Shown piece after piece: positions 12,341 to 22,651 of a stretch of DNA of 64,000 bases; within the stretch, counting starts at the first letter, position 1; each line of letters opens with the position of its first letter. The position numbers and the translations under genes are program-made. The notes under the pieces are model-generated. The model saw only the letters and a program-made list of their open reading frames with translations, ran no database searches and was not told the DNA's origin. Source of the DNA: Bacteroidaceae bacterium. Lineage in GTDB: Bacteria; Bacteroidota; Bacteroidia; Bacteroidales; Bacteroidaceae. The stretch is taken from NCBI GenBank assembly GCA_017408685.1, contig JAFQUE010000082.1:27127-91126 (forward strand), in the 5' to 3' direction.

Positions 12341-14047
12341 TTGGAACAATCCAGCCACCTAAAGAAACAGAATATAATTGTGGAAAAGAAGAGTATAAAT
12401 ACCGGGAGCCTCATAAAATGGTTATGGAGAAATTCGAAGGGGGCACGCAAACAGGCCGCAGCCAACACACTGACAGGCACAACAGATGTCGTATGCCAGT
12501 TGCTGTGGGTACTCGCATGCAAGAATGCCATTGATATTGCCACAGGTGTAACCGAGGGTTCATTGGTCACGACCGGAATAATCATTGGTTCACTAATGCT
12601 GGTTGAAATCCTTTCACGCGGCATAAGCCGTTGGATTCATGCAGTGATAGGCAACAAGGTTCGTAACAGAATGAGACTGAAGATGTTCTCACGCCTGTTG
12701 CGCGCCGATTGGATGAGATTGCAGAAGCACCATACAGGAGACCTCACAAACCGCCTCGAAGGCGACGTGAACAGCATTACCGCACTCATTACAGAGAGCG
12801 TACCGTCGACACTGGTAGTGATATTACAGTTGGTTGCAAGTTTCTTCCTGCTGTTTTTCTTGAGCCCCGTCCTCGCTGTATCCATAATCATAATAATGCC
12901 CGTGTGCCTGCTGGTGAGCCGTTTCTACGTGCGCAAGATGAGGAAATTGAACCGCGACGTCAGGGACAGCGACAGCAGAATACAGTCGGTACTTCAGGAG
13001 AGCCTCCAACACAAGGAACTCATTAAGACACTCGAGCAGAACAATTCTACCGAGAAACAGTTGAGCGAACTGCAGAAACAACTGCACACACAGGTTACCA
13101 GCCGCACAAAATTCTCGTTGGGTGCATTTACCCTCATACAGTTAGGCTTTGCCGCAGGCTATCTTACTGCGTTCATGTGGGGCGCAAAAGGGTTGATGGA
13201 AGGCGCAATCACATTCGGCACAATGACTGCATACCTGCAACTTGTAGGCCTTATACAGCGCCCCACAATGGACCTCAGCCACTTTATTCCGGGCCTTGTT
13301 TCCTCATTGACTGCCGCCGAAAGACTTTACGAACTCGAGGACATTCCCCTTGAGCAGCAAGGCGACGCAGTAATGCTTGAAGGCACTGCAGGAGTACGTC
13401 TCAATGATGTCACCTTCCGTTACAGCGACGAAGGACGCCTCATTCTTGACAAGTTCAGTTACGATTTCCCACCCAACAGCAGCACAGCCATAGTAGGAGA
13501 GACCGGTGCCGGCAAGAGCACGCTGATACGCCTGCTGGTGGCGCTCATTAACCCCGTCAGCGGAAACATAGAACTATACAACGGGACAGAAAGTCACCGT
13601 TCATCGACCCTCACGCGCCGCAATTTCGTATACATACCGCAAGGCAACACCCTGGTGAGCGGCACCGTACGCGACAACCTGCTCATGGGTAACCCCGACG
13701 CCACCGAGGAGGAAATGCGTAACGCACTGCACATAGCCTGCGCCGACTATGTCCTTGAACTGCCCGACGGCATAGACAGCGAGATTACCGAACGCGGAGG
13801 AGGACTTAGCGAAGGCCAGGCCCAAAGGATTGCCGTTGCCCGTTCAATTCTGCGCCCGGGAAGCATTCTCATTCTCGATGAGGTTACATCGGCACTTGAC
13901 GAGGACACCGAGCAGGAAATGCTGCGCAGGCTCACACAGAGCCAGATTGGCAAGACATTGATTTTTGTCACACACCGTCCCGCAATAATGCAATACTGCA
14001 ACCAGGTGCTCAGGATAGAAAAACCGCAAAAGCAGAGCGCTGAATAA
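12341..14047 (+). CDS. ABC exporter, fused permease and ATPase (half-transporter)
   Basis: Up to 568 residues: a six-helix transmembrane domain (about 30-320) and a C-terminal ATPase. The Walker A motif is GETGAGKS (about 386-393), the signature GGGLSEGQAQR, Walker B ILILDE, followed by a switch-like VTHRP. It would work as a homodimer in the inner membrane, exporting a lipid, peptide or drug; the substrate cannot be told. The start is uncertain: no ATG lies near the N-terminus, and either TTG at 12341 or GTG at 12380 must be used. A promoter-like TAACTTTTGC lies at 12319-12328. The signature is slightly unusual (LSEGQ for LSGGQ), a common variant in bacterial exporters. Confidence 0.88.
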   Translation: MEQSSHLKKQNIIVEKKSINTGSLIKWLWRNSKGARKQAAANTLTGTTDVVCQLLWVLACKNAIDIATGVTEGSLVTTGIIIGSLMLVEILSRGISRWIHAVIGNKVRNRMRLKMFSRLLRADWMRLQKHHTGDLTNRLEGDVNSITALITESVPSTLVVILQLVASFFLLFFLSPVLAVSIIIIMPVCLLVSRFYVRKMRKLNRDVRDSDSRIQSVLQESLQHKELIKTLEQNNSTEKQLSELQKQLHTQVTSRTKFSLGAFTLIQLGFAAGYLTAFMWGAKGLMEGAITFGTMTAYLQLVGLIQRPTMDLSHFIPGLVSSLTAAERLYELEDIPLEQQGDAVMLEGTAGVRLNDVTFRYSDEGRLILDKFSYDFPPNSSTAIVGETGAGKSTLIRLLVALINPVSGNIELYNGTESHRSSTLTRRNFVYIPQGNTLVSGTVRDNLLMGNPDATEEEMRNALHIACADYVLELPDGIDSEITERGGGLSEGQAQRIAVARSILRPGSILILDEVTSALDEDTEQEMLRRLTQSQIGKTLIFVTHRPAIMQYCNQVLRIEKPQKQSAE

Positions 14048-14170
14048 TAAAACCGGCAAATTTGCGTTTTTTAGAAGATAAGAACTTTTTGAACTTACAG
14101 ACCGGGTTTTTAAAATGCGGTTTCTAAAGATAATTTTTAGGAATTCACACAACTTCCAAACAAAGTTACT

Positions 14171-14764
14171 ATGATTGAATACTTGAGAGGAGAACTTGCC
14201 GAACTGACCCCCGCAACCGCAATAATAGAGTGCGGAGGAGTGGGTTACGAGACAAGCATAACACTGAACACATACAGCGCCCTTCAGGGCAAGAAAGAGG
14301 TGAAGGTATACATCTATGAGGTTATACGCGAAGATACCCACCAGCTTTACGGATTCAGCAACAGGCACGAGCGCGAACTCTTCCTGCTGCTCATTTCCGT
14401 ATCGGGCATTGGCGGCAACACAGCCCGTACAATACTCTCTGCCTTCACTGTGAACGAACTGTGCGACGCCATAGCCACCGGTAATGAGGTTGCAATAAAA
14501 AGCGTAAAGGGTATCGGGTTGAAGACTGCCCAGCGCCTGATTGTAGACCTCAAGGACAAAATTTCAGGCATATACGACGGAAGCGCTGCCGGCCCGGCAC
14601 CTGCCCCACAGGCGAACAACGACAATATTGACGGTGCCGTTCAGGCATTGGCAATGCTTGGTTTCCCGGTTTCGGCAGCCAACAAGGTTGTGCAATCCAT
14701 TGCCAAAAGCGAACCCGAAGCAACAATAGAGCAACTTATCAAATTGGCGCTCAAACAGTTGTAA
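14171..14764 (+). CDS. ruvA: Holliday junction DNA helicase subunit RuvA
   Basis: A 197-residue protein matching RuvA in length and in its three domains: the N-terminal OB fold (MIEYLRGELAEL), the two helix-hairpin-helix motifs (SVSGIGGNTAR near residue 78 and SVKGIGLKTAQR near 113), and a C-terminal domain (about 150-197) that contacts RuvB. RuvA tetramers bind four-way junctions and load RuvB for branch migration in recombinational repair. sprA starts 14 bp after its stop, so the two are probably co-transcribed; this ruvA-sprA neighbourhood is known from other Bacteroidota. Confidence 0.96.
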   Translation: MIEYLRGELAELTPATAIIECGGVGYETSITLNTYSALQGKKEVKVYIYEVIREDTHQLYGFSNRHERELFLLLISVSGIGGNTARTILSAFTVNELCDAIATGNEVAIKSVKGIGLKTAQRLIVDLKDKISGIYDGSAAGPAPAPQANNDNIDGAVQALAMLGFPVSAANKVVQSIAKSEPEATIEQLIKLALKQL

Positions 14765-14778
14765 GACACAGAAACACA

Positions 14779-17700
14779 ATGCAGAAACGCACGCTGACCA
14801 TCATTCTGTTCCTTTTCGCAAGTATGGCAATATTTGCGCAAGGCAACGTGCGTTCCGACTCCATACGCAAGGCACGCCGAGAAGCCCGCTCAAACAACAG
14901 GCAGAACGTGGAGACAAAAGCAAAAGAGAATATTCCAGTACGTTTCCCTGTAGCAAAGACCGCCCCCGACAACATATCCGACATGCAAGGGCACGCTCTT
15001 GACCTGCGTTCTCCGCAGAACATTGTCACCGATACCATCTACAACGAGAAGGACAGCACCTACACCATATCCACCAGGCTCGGAAGCGGTTCCATTCTCG
15101 GCACACCCCTGTTGCTTACTTCGGGCGAGTACTCCCTGTGGCACGAAAGAAGACAAATGCAGGGTTACTTCAGGAAAAAGAGCAATGAGGAGTGGGAAAA
15201 TTCCAAAAAAAAGAACAAGTTCGATTTCACCGACATGCATTTCGACCTTGGTCCTGCCGAAAAGATATTCGGCCCGGGAGGCGTGCGCCTTAAGACCCAA
15301 GGTAGCGCCGAACTGAAGATGGGCTATTCATTCCAGAGCATTGACAACCCTTCACTTCCATCGCGCAGCCGCAACACCAACAGTTTCGATTTTGACGAGA
15401 AGATTAACCTGAACATGCGCGGCAGTGTCGGCGACAAGATGAATATGGACTTCAACTACAACACCGAGGCCACATTCAGTTACGACGCAAAGAAGATAAA
15501 CCTCAAATACGACGGCAAGGAAGATGAGATAATAAAGTTGCTTGAAGCCGGAAACGTATCGTTCCCGACCAATTCAAGCCTCATCAAAGGTGCCACTTCG
15601 CTGTTCGGTATAAGGGCCGACCTGCAGTTCGGCAGACTCACCCTGCAGACCGTACTGTCACAGAAGACATCGAGCACAAGCACCGTCAACTCGAAAGGAG
15701 GAACACAACTCACTACCTACGAGATTGAGATAACGGCCTATGACGAGAACAAGCACTTCTTCCTTGCGCACTATTTCCGCGACAATTACGACCGTTCGAT
15801 GTCGCAACTCCCCACAGTGCTGTCGGGCGTGACCATCAACCGCATTGAAGTCTGGATAACAAACAAGACCAGCGACTACAGCAACCCACGTAACATTGTT
15901 GCCTTCACCGATATTGGAGAAAGCAGTCATATAAGCAACGACATTTGGACCGGCAATGCAGCAATGACAATCCCCGCCAACGAAGCCAACAGTCTTTACG
16001 CGCAAATGAACAGCACCTATTCGGCCATACGCGACATAGACCAGGTGAACAACGTGCTCGGCAGCATAAACGGTTTGAACGGCGGTGCCGATTATGAGAA
16101 ACTGTCCAATGCGCGCCTGCTTTCATCATCGGAATATACGCTCAACAATGCACTTGGATTCATTTCGCTGAAGACACCGTTGCGTGCCGATGAGGTGCTG
16201 GCCGTTGCATATGAATTCACATACGGAGGGCAGACATATCAGGTGGGTGAGTTCTCAAGCGATGTAAAGGAGTCAAAGACAACCCTTTTTGTAAAATTGC
16301 TGAAACCAAATGCCTGCTCACCCAACAACGGCTGCTGGGATCTCATGATGAAGAATGTCTATTCCCTGGGCACGCGCAACCTTAAGGGCACGGATTTCAA
16401 GCTCGATATATATTATGCGAGCGACAGCCTTGGAACCAACATAACATACCTGCCCGAACAGGAACTCAAGAGCAAGAACCTGCTGCAGTTGCTGGGACTC
16501 GACAGGCTTGACAGCAACAACAGCAAGGAGAACCCCAACGGCATATTCGACTTCATCCAGGGATATACGGTAGACGAGGCTTCGGGGCGCATTTTCTTCC
16601 CTGCGGTAGAACCGTTCGGCAGTTACCTCAGGCAAAAGATAGGCAACGACGCACTGGCCGACAAGTATGTCTTCGAGGAACTTTACGATTCTACAAAGAC
16701 CATAGCGAAACAGATTGCCGAAAAGGACAAATTCTACCTCATTGGCGAATACACAGGTTCATCGGCGAACGTTATACAGACCGGGTCAACGAATATCCCA
16801 CGAGGTTCGGTGGTGGTGACCGCAGGAGGTGTCACGCTTGTGGAGAACAGCGACTACCAGGTGGATTACTCATCGGGAACCGTTACAATATTGAACCAGA
16901 ACATCATTGACGCCGGCACAAACGTGCAGGTTTCGCTCGAGAGCAACACCTTGTACAACATGCAGCGCAAGACAGTGATGGGTTTGAACTGGAAGTATGA
17001 TTTCTCCGAGGATTTCAAGTTCGGCGGTACATTGATGTCGCTCTCGGAAAAGCCGCTGACGACCAAGGTAGACATGGGTTCCGAACCGCTTAAAAACTTC
17101 CTTTGGGGGTTCAACCTCAGTTGGAAGAAAGAGAGCCAATGGCTCACGAACATGATTGACAAGTTGCCGTTCATCAGTTGTACAGCACCTTCATCGATAA
17201 ATCTCTCGGCAGAATTCGCACGTCTTGAGGCAGGGACATCTGATGAAGTGCAGAGCCAGGCTTCATACATAGATGACTTTGAAAGTACCGAGAATGGCAT
17301 TGACATAAAATCACCGTCACAGTGGATGCTATCTTCACTGCCGAGCGGAATGCCATACAGCAACCTTACCAATGATATACGCACGGGGTATGACCGCGCG
17401 CATATAAGCTGGTACACCATTGACCCGCTCTTCACGCGCCGCAGTTCATCACTTACTCCGGCACACATAAAGAGCGACATACAGCAGTTGTCGAACCACT
17501 ATGTGCGTGAGGTCTACGAACGCGAACTATACCCCAACAAGGAATCGACATACGGCGAGTCATCGACACTGTCGCTCTTCAATGTCACATACTACCCCAA
17601 CGAACGAGGTCCATACAACCTGGACACAGACCTCGATTATGACGGGCACCTCAACAACCCCGAAAAACGTTGGGGAGGCATAACACGACAACTCACGACC

Positions 17701-20700
17701 ACCGATTTCGAGAGCGCCAACATCCAATACCTTGAGTTCTGGTTGCTGGACCCGTTCATCTATGACCAGACGGGTGTAGGCGGCGAACTGTACTTCAATC
17801 TTGGAGAGGTATCGGAGGACATTCTCAAAGACGGCAAGAAGTTCTATGAGAATGGCCTGCCGGCAAGCGGCAACACGAACACCTACGAGGAGACTGTCTG
17901 GGGTCGCATACCTGTGACCACAAGCCTTGTATATGCATTCGACAACAACAATGACAACCGCACACAGCAGGATTTGGGCCTTAACGGCCTGAGCAGTGCC
18001 GACGAGGCCAACCACCCCACATACAGGGATTACCTTGCTGCAATAAACGGACGAGTGCGCCAGGAGGTATATGACAGCATTGCAGCCGACCCGGCAGGTG
18101 ACAGATACCACTATTTCAGAGGAGGCGACTATGACGCTGCACAGCGCAGTATCATAGAGCGTTACAAGTACTACAACAACACCGAGGGCAACTCCCCGGC
18201 CTCATCGGATGGCGACTACAGCAGCGCGGCCAAGACCACTCCCGACATTGAGGACGCCAACCAGGACTTCACTATGGATGAGTACGAGAACTTCTTCCAG
18301 TACAGGATATCACTGCGCCCCGAGGACATGCAGGTAGGCAGGAACTACATAACCGACAAACGTACAGTGACCTCCAAACTGCGTAACGGCAACACCGAGA
18401 GTGTCGACTGGTACAAGTTCCGTATACCTATAGACGAATATGAAAAGATTGTGGGTTCAATACGTGACTTCACATCAATACGTTTCATACGTATGTACAT
18501 GACACAGTTCCAGAAACCGGTCACACTGCGCTTTGCCACAATGCAGTTCGTGCGCGGAGACTGGAGGCCATACCAGCAACCTATCTCGTCCAAGCTCAAT
18601 GCGGCCCCGACCATTTCGGGAGAGTTCACCACATCGGCAGTGAACATTGAGGAGCATGGCGACAGGAAACCGGTGAACTATGTGTTGCCTCCCGGAGTGA
18701 CACGTATCATAGACCCGAGTCAGCCGCAGTTGCGCCAGGATAATGAGCAGGCGCTCTCACTGAATGTAAGCAATCTCGGCAGCAAGGAATCGCGTGCAGT
18801 GTACAAGAAGAGCAACCTCGACATACGCCAGTATGAGCGCATACAGTTGTTCATACATGCCGAAGCACCGGAATTCGGAAGCAACGAATTGAAGGACAAT
18901 GACCTCTCGCTATTCGTGCGCCTTGGTTCGGACTACAAGAGCAACTACTATGAATATGAGGTTCCGCTAAGCATTACCCCTCACGGCTCATACGACGGCA
19001 ACAGCACAGCCGCCGCTACGGCAGTGTGGCCGCAGGAGAACATGATTGATATCCCGCTCACCAAACTGACCGGAATTAAAGTGAAGCGCAACACCCTGCG
19101 CAACAGCAATGCCGACGGTGTCAACAACACCACAATATACAGCGAATATGACAATGACATTCCAAAGAACAGGATAAGCATTGTGGGAAGCCCGTCGATA
19201 GGGCAAATCAAGGTAATGATGATTGGTGTGCGCAACAACAGTTCAAGCGCAAAATCGGCAACCGTATGGGTAAACGAAATGCGCCTGCTGGGATTCAACA
19301 ACAAGAGCGGTTGGGCGGCACAGGGAAACCTCAACATAAAGTTGAGCGACATTGGTTCTTTTGCCGCACAGGGCAAGATTGAGACTGCCGGTTTCGGCGG
19401 ACTTGAGGACAAGTTGGCTGCACGCCGCACCGATGACCACTACCGCTACTCGCTTACCGGCAACATGGATTTCGGCCGCTTGTTCCCCAAATCATTCAAA
19501 ATATCGTTGCCCACATACTACTCGTTTACCGAGGAGGTTACCTCACCGCTCTACAGCCCGTTCGACACCGACCTGCTGCTTGACGATGTCATTGATTCCT
19601 ACAGCGGAGAGAGCCGGGATTCGATAAAGAACATTGCCGAAGTGCATTCGATAATGCGTAATTTCAGTGTAAGCAACGCCAAACTGAACATAAAGAGCAA
19701 GACAGCAATGCCGTATGACCCGGCAAACTTCAGTTTCAGTTTCTCCCATGCAACCACCGAGAACAGCGGAAGCACCATCAACTGGGAGAACAAACTCAAC
19801 TGGAAAGCGTCGGCGTCGTACAACTATGCCAGCCCAATAAAGACCATCAAACCTTTTGAGAAGATAAAAAGCAAATCGAAATGGTTCAAGATAATGAAGG
19901 AGTGGGGATTGAACCCATTGCCGCAGACATTGGCACTTAATTCGGACATAACACGTACCTATCATGAACTGCAGCGCCGCGACCTCAATGCCATTGCCGG
20001 CGGCGAGGAGATACCGCTCACATTCTCACAGCAATTCTACTGGAACCGTTCGTTCTCAATAAAGTGGGACCCGACAACCAATTTAAGGATGAACCTGAAC
20101 ACCGGAACGAATGCCGAGGTTGAAGAACCATTCCTGCCGGTAAACAAGGAGCACTACCCCAACGAGTATGCCATGTGGAAGGACTCGGTGAAGATGAGTC
20201 TCAGGGAAATGGGACGCCCGCTCAGTTATCAGCAGAACTTCACTGCGTCATACGCCCTGCCGCTCAACAAATTGCCCATATTCGAATGGCTCACGGCCGA
20301 CGCAAGTTACTCTGCTACATACAACTGGCAACGCGGCAACACTGTTAGCGGAGCGAACTTCGGCAACAACATTGCAGGCAAGAGGAACGTCACGCTAAAA
20401 GGTACACTCAACTTCGAGAAACTGTACAACATATTCCCTTACCTTGAAGAGACGAACAAGCGTTTTGCAAGCAACAACAAGAAATCAAGCAGCAAGACAA
20501 AGAAGAAGTCACAGAAGGCAAAGCCGTTCACAAAAGAGATACAGTTGCAGATGGACACGACCGTTACTGTCACCCACAACCTCAAGAACAGGAAACTGGA
20601 GGTAACGGCCCGTACCAAGAGCGGCGGAAAATACAAACTCAAGTATAAGGTAATAGACGAGAACAACATTCTAATAAAGAACAACGACAGCATAAGCGTA

Positions 20701-22161
20701 AAAGTTACCATACTCGCCAAGGCAAAGGGCGAGAGAAGCAATTTCGCCAAGGCCATGCAATACCCCACCAGGGTGCTCATGATGGTGCGTAATGCAACAT
20801 TCAGTTACACCAACGCATATGCCATGAACCTCCCCGGTTTCATGCCCATGGCCGGTGACATCTTCGGTCAGGGACGCAATGGCGGTTCATTGGCGCCCGG
20901 ACTCGACTTTGCATTCGGTCTCATTGACGACGGATACCTTGCAAAGGCACAGCAGCGTAACTGGTTGCTAAAGAACGACAGCATATCGGCACAGGCCTCG
21001 ACAACTGCAGCCGAAGACCTTCAGGTGCGCGTAACGCTTGAACCGTTCAGGGACTTCAAGATAGACCTCAACGCCAACTGGACACGCAACCAGAGCAAGA
21101 CAATACAGTTCATGTATGACGGCATGCCTTCGAACGAGTCGGGAGGCTTCAACATGACCACCATAAGCATAGGCAACTCATTCGGCGGAGGCAATGCCGG
21201 AAACAACTACAAGAGCGATGTCTACAACAGGTTCATTGACAACCTGGGCAAACACCGCACCCGCGTTGAAAAGAGATACGAAGGCAGCAAGTACCCGTTA
21301 CAGAGCACCCTGCCCGGCATGACATACGACCCGGCGAACGGTGGCGTGGACATGTACTCGGCCGACGTAATGCTGCCGGCATTCCTCGAGACATACACCA
21401 ACGGAGGAGCAACCGACATATTCCCGTCAATGCTTAGCATGCTGCCAAACTGGAAAATCAAATATTCAGGTCTCTCCAAGTTAGCATGGTTCAAGGACAT
21501 TTTCAAGAGCGTGAACATAGAGCATGGTTACAAGAGCGTCTATGCGATTGGTTCATACAGCACATATGCCACATACATGGAATACACCAAGGGTATTGGC
21601 TACGTGAACAACACAGCCACAGGAATGCCTGTCCCAAGCAGCAAGTACAACATAAGTACTGTATCAATAAACGAAAGTTTCTCGCCGCTCATAGGACTCG
21701 ATGTCACCACAAACAACAACATCACCATAGGCGGTAAATTCATACAGTCAAGGATACTGAACCTGAGCCTCACGGCAATACAGATGGTTGAGACCTATTC
21801 ACAGGAGATTGCGGTGAACCTGGGATACAAGATTCTCGGTGCAAAACTGTTCGGCGGCGGCAAGAAAGCAAACAAGGAGAAGAACAACAAAAGCAAAGGC
21901 AACGACATAAACCTGCGTGCCGACTTCTCGTACAAGAACACATCATCGATATGCCGCAGCATTGACAAGGGCACCACACAAGCCACAAGCGGAAACAAGT
22001 CGTTCAACTACTCGTTCACGGCAGACTACGCATTCAACAAAATGCTCACCTTCAGCCTCTACTTCGACAGGCAGACGACAATCCCGCTAATCTCAACAAG
22101 TTCATACCCCACAACAACCATGGACTTCGGCGTGAGCATGAAGTTCTCGCTGACAAGGTAA
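14779..22161 (+). CDS. sprA: SprA, outer-membrane translocon of the type IX secretion system
   Basis: The largest gene in the window, 2460 residues, the expected size for SprA (Sov in Porphyromonas). A signal peptide (1-21, ending AIFAQG) is followed by a polar N-terminal region and then long alternating aromatic/polar strands typical of a giant beta-barrel up to the last strand (TTMDFGVSMKFSLTR). In Flavobacterium johnsoniae SprA forms a 36-strand barrel through which folded cargo with C-terminal sorting domains leaves. Recognition rests on size, overall sequence character (for example LDRLDSNNSKENPNGIFDF near 575) and position after ruvA. Two probable cargo proteins are in this window. Other T9SS core genes (porK-N, sprE, sprT) are not. 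Confidence 0.93.
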   Translation: MQKRTLTIILFLFASMAIFAQGNVRSDSIRKARREARSNNRQNVETKAKENIPVRFPVAKTAPDNISDMQGHALDLRSPQNIVTDTIYNEKDSTYTISTRLGSGSILGTPLLLTSGEYSLWHERRQMQGYFRKKSNEEWENSKKKNKFDFTDMHFDLGPAEKIFGPGGVRLKTQGSAELKMGYSFQSIDNPSLPSRSRNTNSFDFDEKINLNMRGSVGDKMNMDFNYNTEATFSYDAKKINLKYDGKEDEIIKLLEAGNVSFPTNSSLIKGATSLFGIRADLQFGRLTLQTVLSQKTSSTSTVNSKGGTQLTTYEIEITAYDENKHFFLAHYFRDNYDRSMSQLPTVLSGVTINRIEVWITNKTSDYSNPRNIVAFTDIGESSHISNDIWTGNAAMTIPANEANSLYAQMNSTYSAIRDIDQVNNVLGSINGLNGGADYEKLSNARLLSSSEYTLNNALGFISLKTPLRADEVLAVAYEFTYGGQTYQVGEFSSDVKESKTTLFVKLLKPNACSPNNGCWDLMMKNVYSLGTRNLKGTDFKLDIYYASDSLGTNITYLPEQELKSKNLLQLLGLDRLDSNNSKENPNGIFDFIQGYTVDEASGRIFFPAVEPFGSYLRQKIGNDALADKYVFEELYDSTKTIAKQIAEKDKFYLIGEYTGSSANVIQTGSTNIPRGSVVVTAGGVTLVENSDYQVDYSSGTVTILNQNIIDAGTNVQVSLESNTLYNMQRKTVMGLNWKYDFSEDFKFGGTLMSLSEKPLTTKVDMGSEPLKNFLWGFNLSWKKESQWLTNMIDKLPFISCTAPSSINLSAEFARLEAGTSDEVQSQASYIDDFESTENGIDIKSPSQWMLSSLPSGMPYSNLTNDIRTGYDRAHISWYTIDPLFTRRSSSLTPAHIKSDIQQLSNHYVREVYERELYPNKESTYGESSTLSLFNVTYYPNERGPYNLDTDLDYDGHLNNPEKRWGGITRQLTTTDFESANIQYLEFWLLDPFIYDQTGVGGELYFNLGEVSEDILKDGKKFYENGLPASGNTNTYEETVWGRIPVTTSLVYAFDNNNDNRTQQDLGLNGLSSADEANHPTYRDYLAAINGRVRQEVYDSIAADPAGDRYHYFRGGDYDAAQRSIIERYKYYNNTEGNSPASSDGDYSSAAKTTPDIEDANQDFTMDEYENFFQYRISLRPEDMQVGRNYITDKRTVTSKLRNGNTESVDWYKFRIPIDEYEKIVGSIRDFTSIRFIRMYMTQFQKPVTLRFATMQFVRGDWRPYQQPISSKLNAAPTISGEFTTSAVNIEEHGDRKPVNYVLPPGVTRIIDPSQPQLRQDNEQALSLNVSNLGSKESRAVYKKSNLDIRQYERIQLFIHAEAPEFGSNELKDNDLSLFVRLGSDYKSNYYEYEVPLSITPHGSYDGNSTAAATAVWPQENMIDIPLTKLTGIKVKRNTLRNSNADGVNNTTIYSEYDNDIPKNRISIVGSPSIGQIKVMMIGVRNNSSSAKSATVWVNEMRLLGFNNKSGWAAQGNLNIKLSDIGSFAAQGKIETAGFGGLEDKLAARRTDDHYRYSLTGNMDFGRLFPKSFKISLPTYYSFTEEVTSPLYSPFDTDLLLDDVIDSYSGESRDSIKNIAEVHSIMRNFSVSNAKLNIKSKTAMPYDPANFSFSFSHATTENSGSTINWENKLNWKASASYNYASPIKTIKPFEKIKSKSKWFKIMKEWGLNPLPQTLALNSDITRTYHELQRRDLNAIAGGEEIPLTFSQQFYWNRSFSIKWDPTTNLRMNLNTGTNAEVEEPFLPVNKEHYPNEYAMWKDSVKMSLREMGRPLSYQQNFTASYALPLNKLPIFEWLTADASYSATYNWQRGNTVSGANFGNNIAGKRNVTLKGTLNFEKLYNIFPYLEETNKRFASNNKKSSSKTKKKSQKAKPFTKEIQLQMDTTVTVTHNLKNRKLEVTARTKSGGKYKLKYKVIDENNILIKNNDSISVKVTILAKAKGERSNFAKAMQYPTRVLMMVRNATFSYTNAYAMNLPGFMPMAGDIFGQGRNGGSLAPGLDFAFGLIDDGYLAKAQQRNWLLKNDSISAQASTTAAEDLQVRVTLEPFRDFKIDLNANWTRNQSKTIQFMYDGMPSNESGGFNMTTISIGNSFGGGNAGNNYKSDVYNRFIDNLGKHRTRVEKRYEGSKYPLQSTLPGMTYDPANGGVDMYSADVMLPAFLETYTNGGATDIFPSMLSMLPNWKIKYSGLSKLAWFKDIFKSVNIEHGYKSVYAIGSYSTYATYMEYTKGIGYVNNTATGMPVPSSKYNISTVSINESFSPLIGLDVTTNNNITIGGKFIQSRILNLSLTAIQMVETYSQEIAVNLGYKILGAKLFGGGKKANKEKNNKSKGNDINLRADFSYKNTSSICRSIDKGTTQATSGNKSFNYSFTADYAFNKMLTFSLYFDRQTTIPLISTSSYPTTTMDFGVSMKFSLTR

Positions 22162-22216
22162 GGGAAAAGAGGGTTCAAGCAAAATTTTTTTGGGGGATAC
22201 TTCTCAAGATAGTATA

Positions 22217-22247
22217 TGCCGTAGAATACAAGACGAGCAAAAGCGAG
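22217..22247 (+). repeat. 31-bp intergenic repeat, copy 1
   Basis: Starts TGCCGTAGAATA and ends GACGAGCAAAAGCGAG. It is identical at 29 of 31 positions to the reverse complement of 63842-63872; the two differences are adjacent (CA against TT at bases 13-14). It lies in the spacer between sprA and the tRNA gene. Confidence 0.7.
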
Positions 22248-22366
22248 ATTCTTCGTTCTGTTGCCATCGTTCCAGAAACTCTAAAATAAAGGTACTATAC
22301 TGACAAAATTATACACGTGAAAATGAAAACGGCTCAGGATTTTAGGTTGACCCAAATAAAGAACAA

Positions 22367-22406
22367 ACAACAGTCCCGAAAGAACGCGTTCTTTCGGGAC
22401 TGTTGT
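22367..22406 (-). terminator. 40-bp perfect palindrome after tRNA-Arg
   Basis: The arms 22367-22386 and 22387-22406 are exact reverse complements (ACAACAGTCCCGAAAGAACG). The palindrome touches the last base of the tRNA at 22406 and is followed on the minus strand by TTGTTTGTTCTTTATTT. Probable terminator of the tRNA transcript. Confidence 0.75.
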
Positions 22407-22477
22407 ACCTCGGTCGGGAATCGAACCCGAATCTAATCTTTAGGAGAGACTTATTCTATCCATTGAACTACCAAGGC
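22406..22477 (-). tRNA. tRNA-Arg(CCT)
   Basis: The minus strand folds into a full cloverleaf of 72 nt: acceptor GCCTTGG/CCGAGGT with discriminator A, D stem GTTC/GAAT, anticodon stem AGTCT/AGATT with loop CTCCTAA, and T stem TCGGG/CCCGA with loop TTCGATT. The anticodon CCT reads arginine AGG codons. The CCA end is not encoded, so it must be added by the CCA enzyme whose gene is at 32923. Confidence 0.93.
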
Positions 22478-22491
22478 GTGCTTTCACGGCG

Positions 22492-22523
22492 CGAAGATAA
22501 TCAAAAAGTTCGCAAAAGTCAAA
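22492..22523 (-). promoter_or_regulatory. Promoter of tRNA-Arg
   Basis: On the minus strand TTTG (22523-22520), a 20-bp spacer and TATCTTCG (22499-22492), 14 nt before the tRNA 5' end. Confidence 0.6.
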
Positions 22524-22614
22524 TGCCGCATTGCTATTTTAACCATAAAACCTCAAAAACTGTTATTTTGTTTTAACTTTATGCAAATGCAGACGGGAGT
22601 TCGGGCAAATGGAG

Positions 22615-22622
22615 TATCTTTG
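22615..22622 (+). promoter_or_regulatory. -7 element before the TPR gene (TATCTTTG)
   Basis: TATCTTTG lies 29 nt before the ATG at 22652; no good -33 box is seen. Confidence 0.5.
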
Positions 22623-22651
22623 CAGTCAAGAATGCAAAGACATACTCAAAA

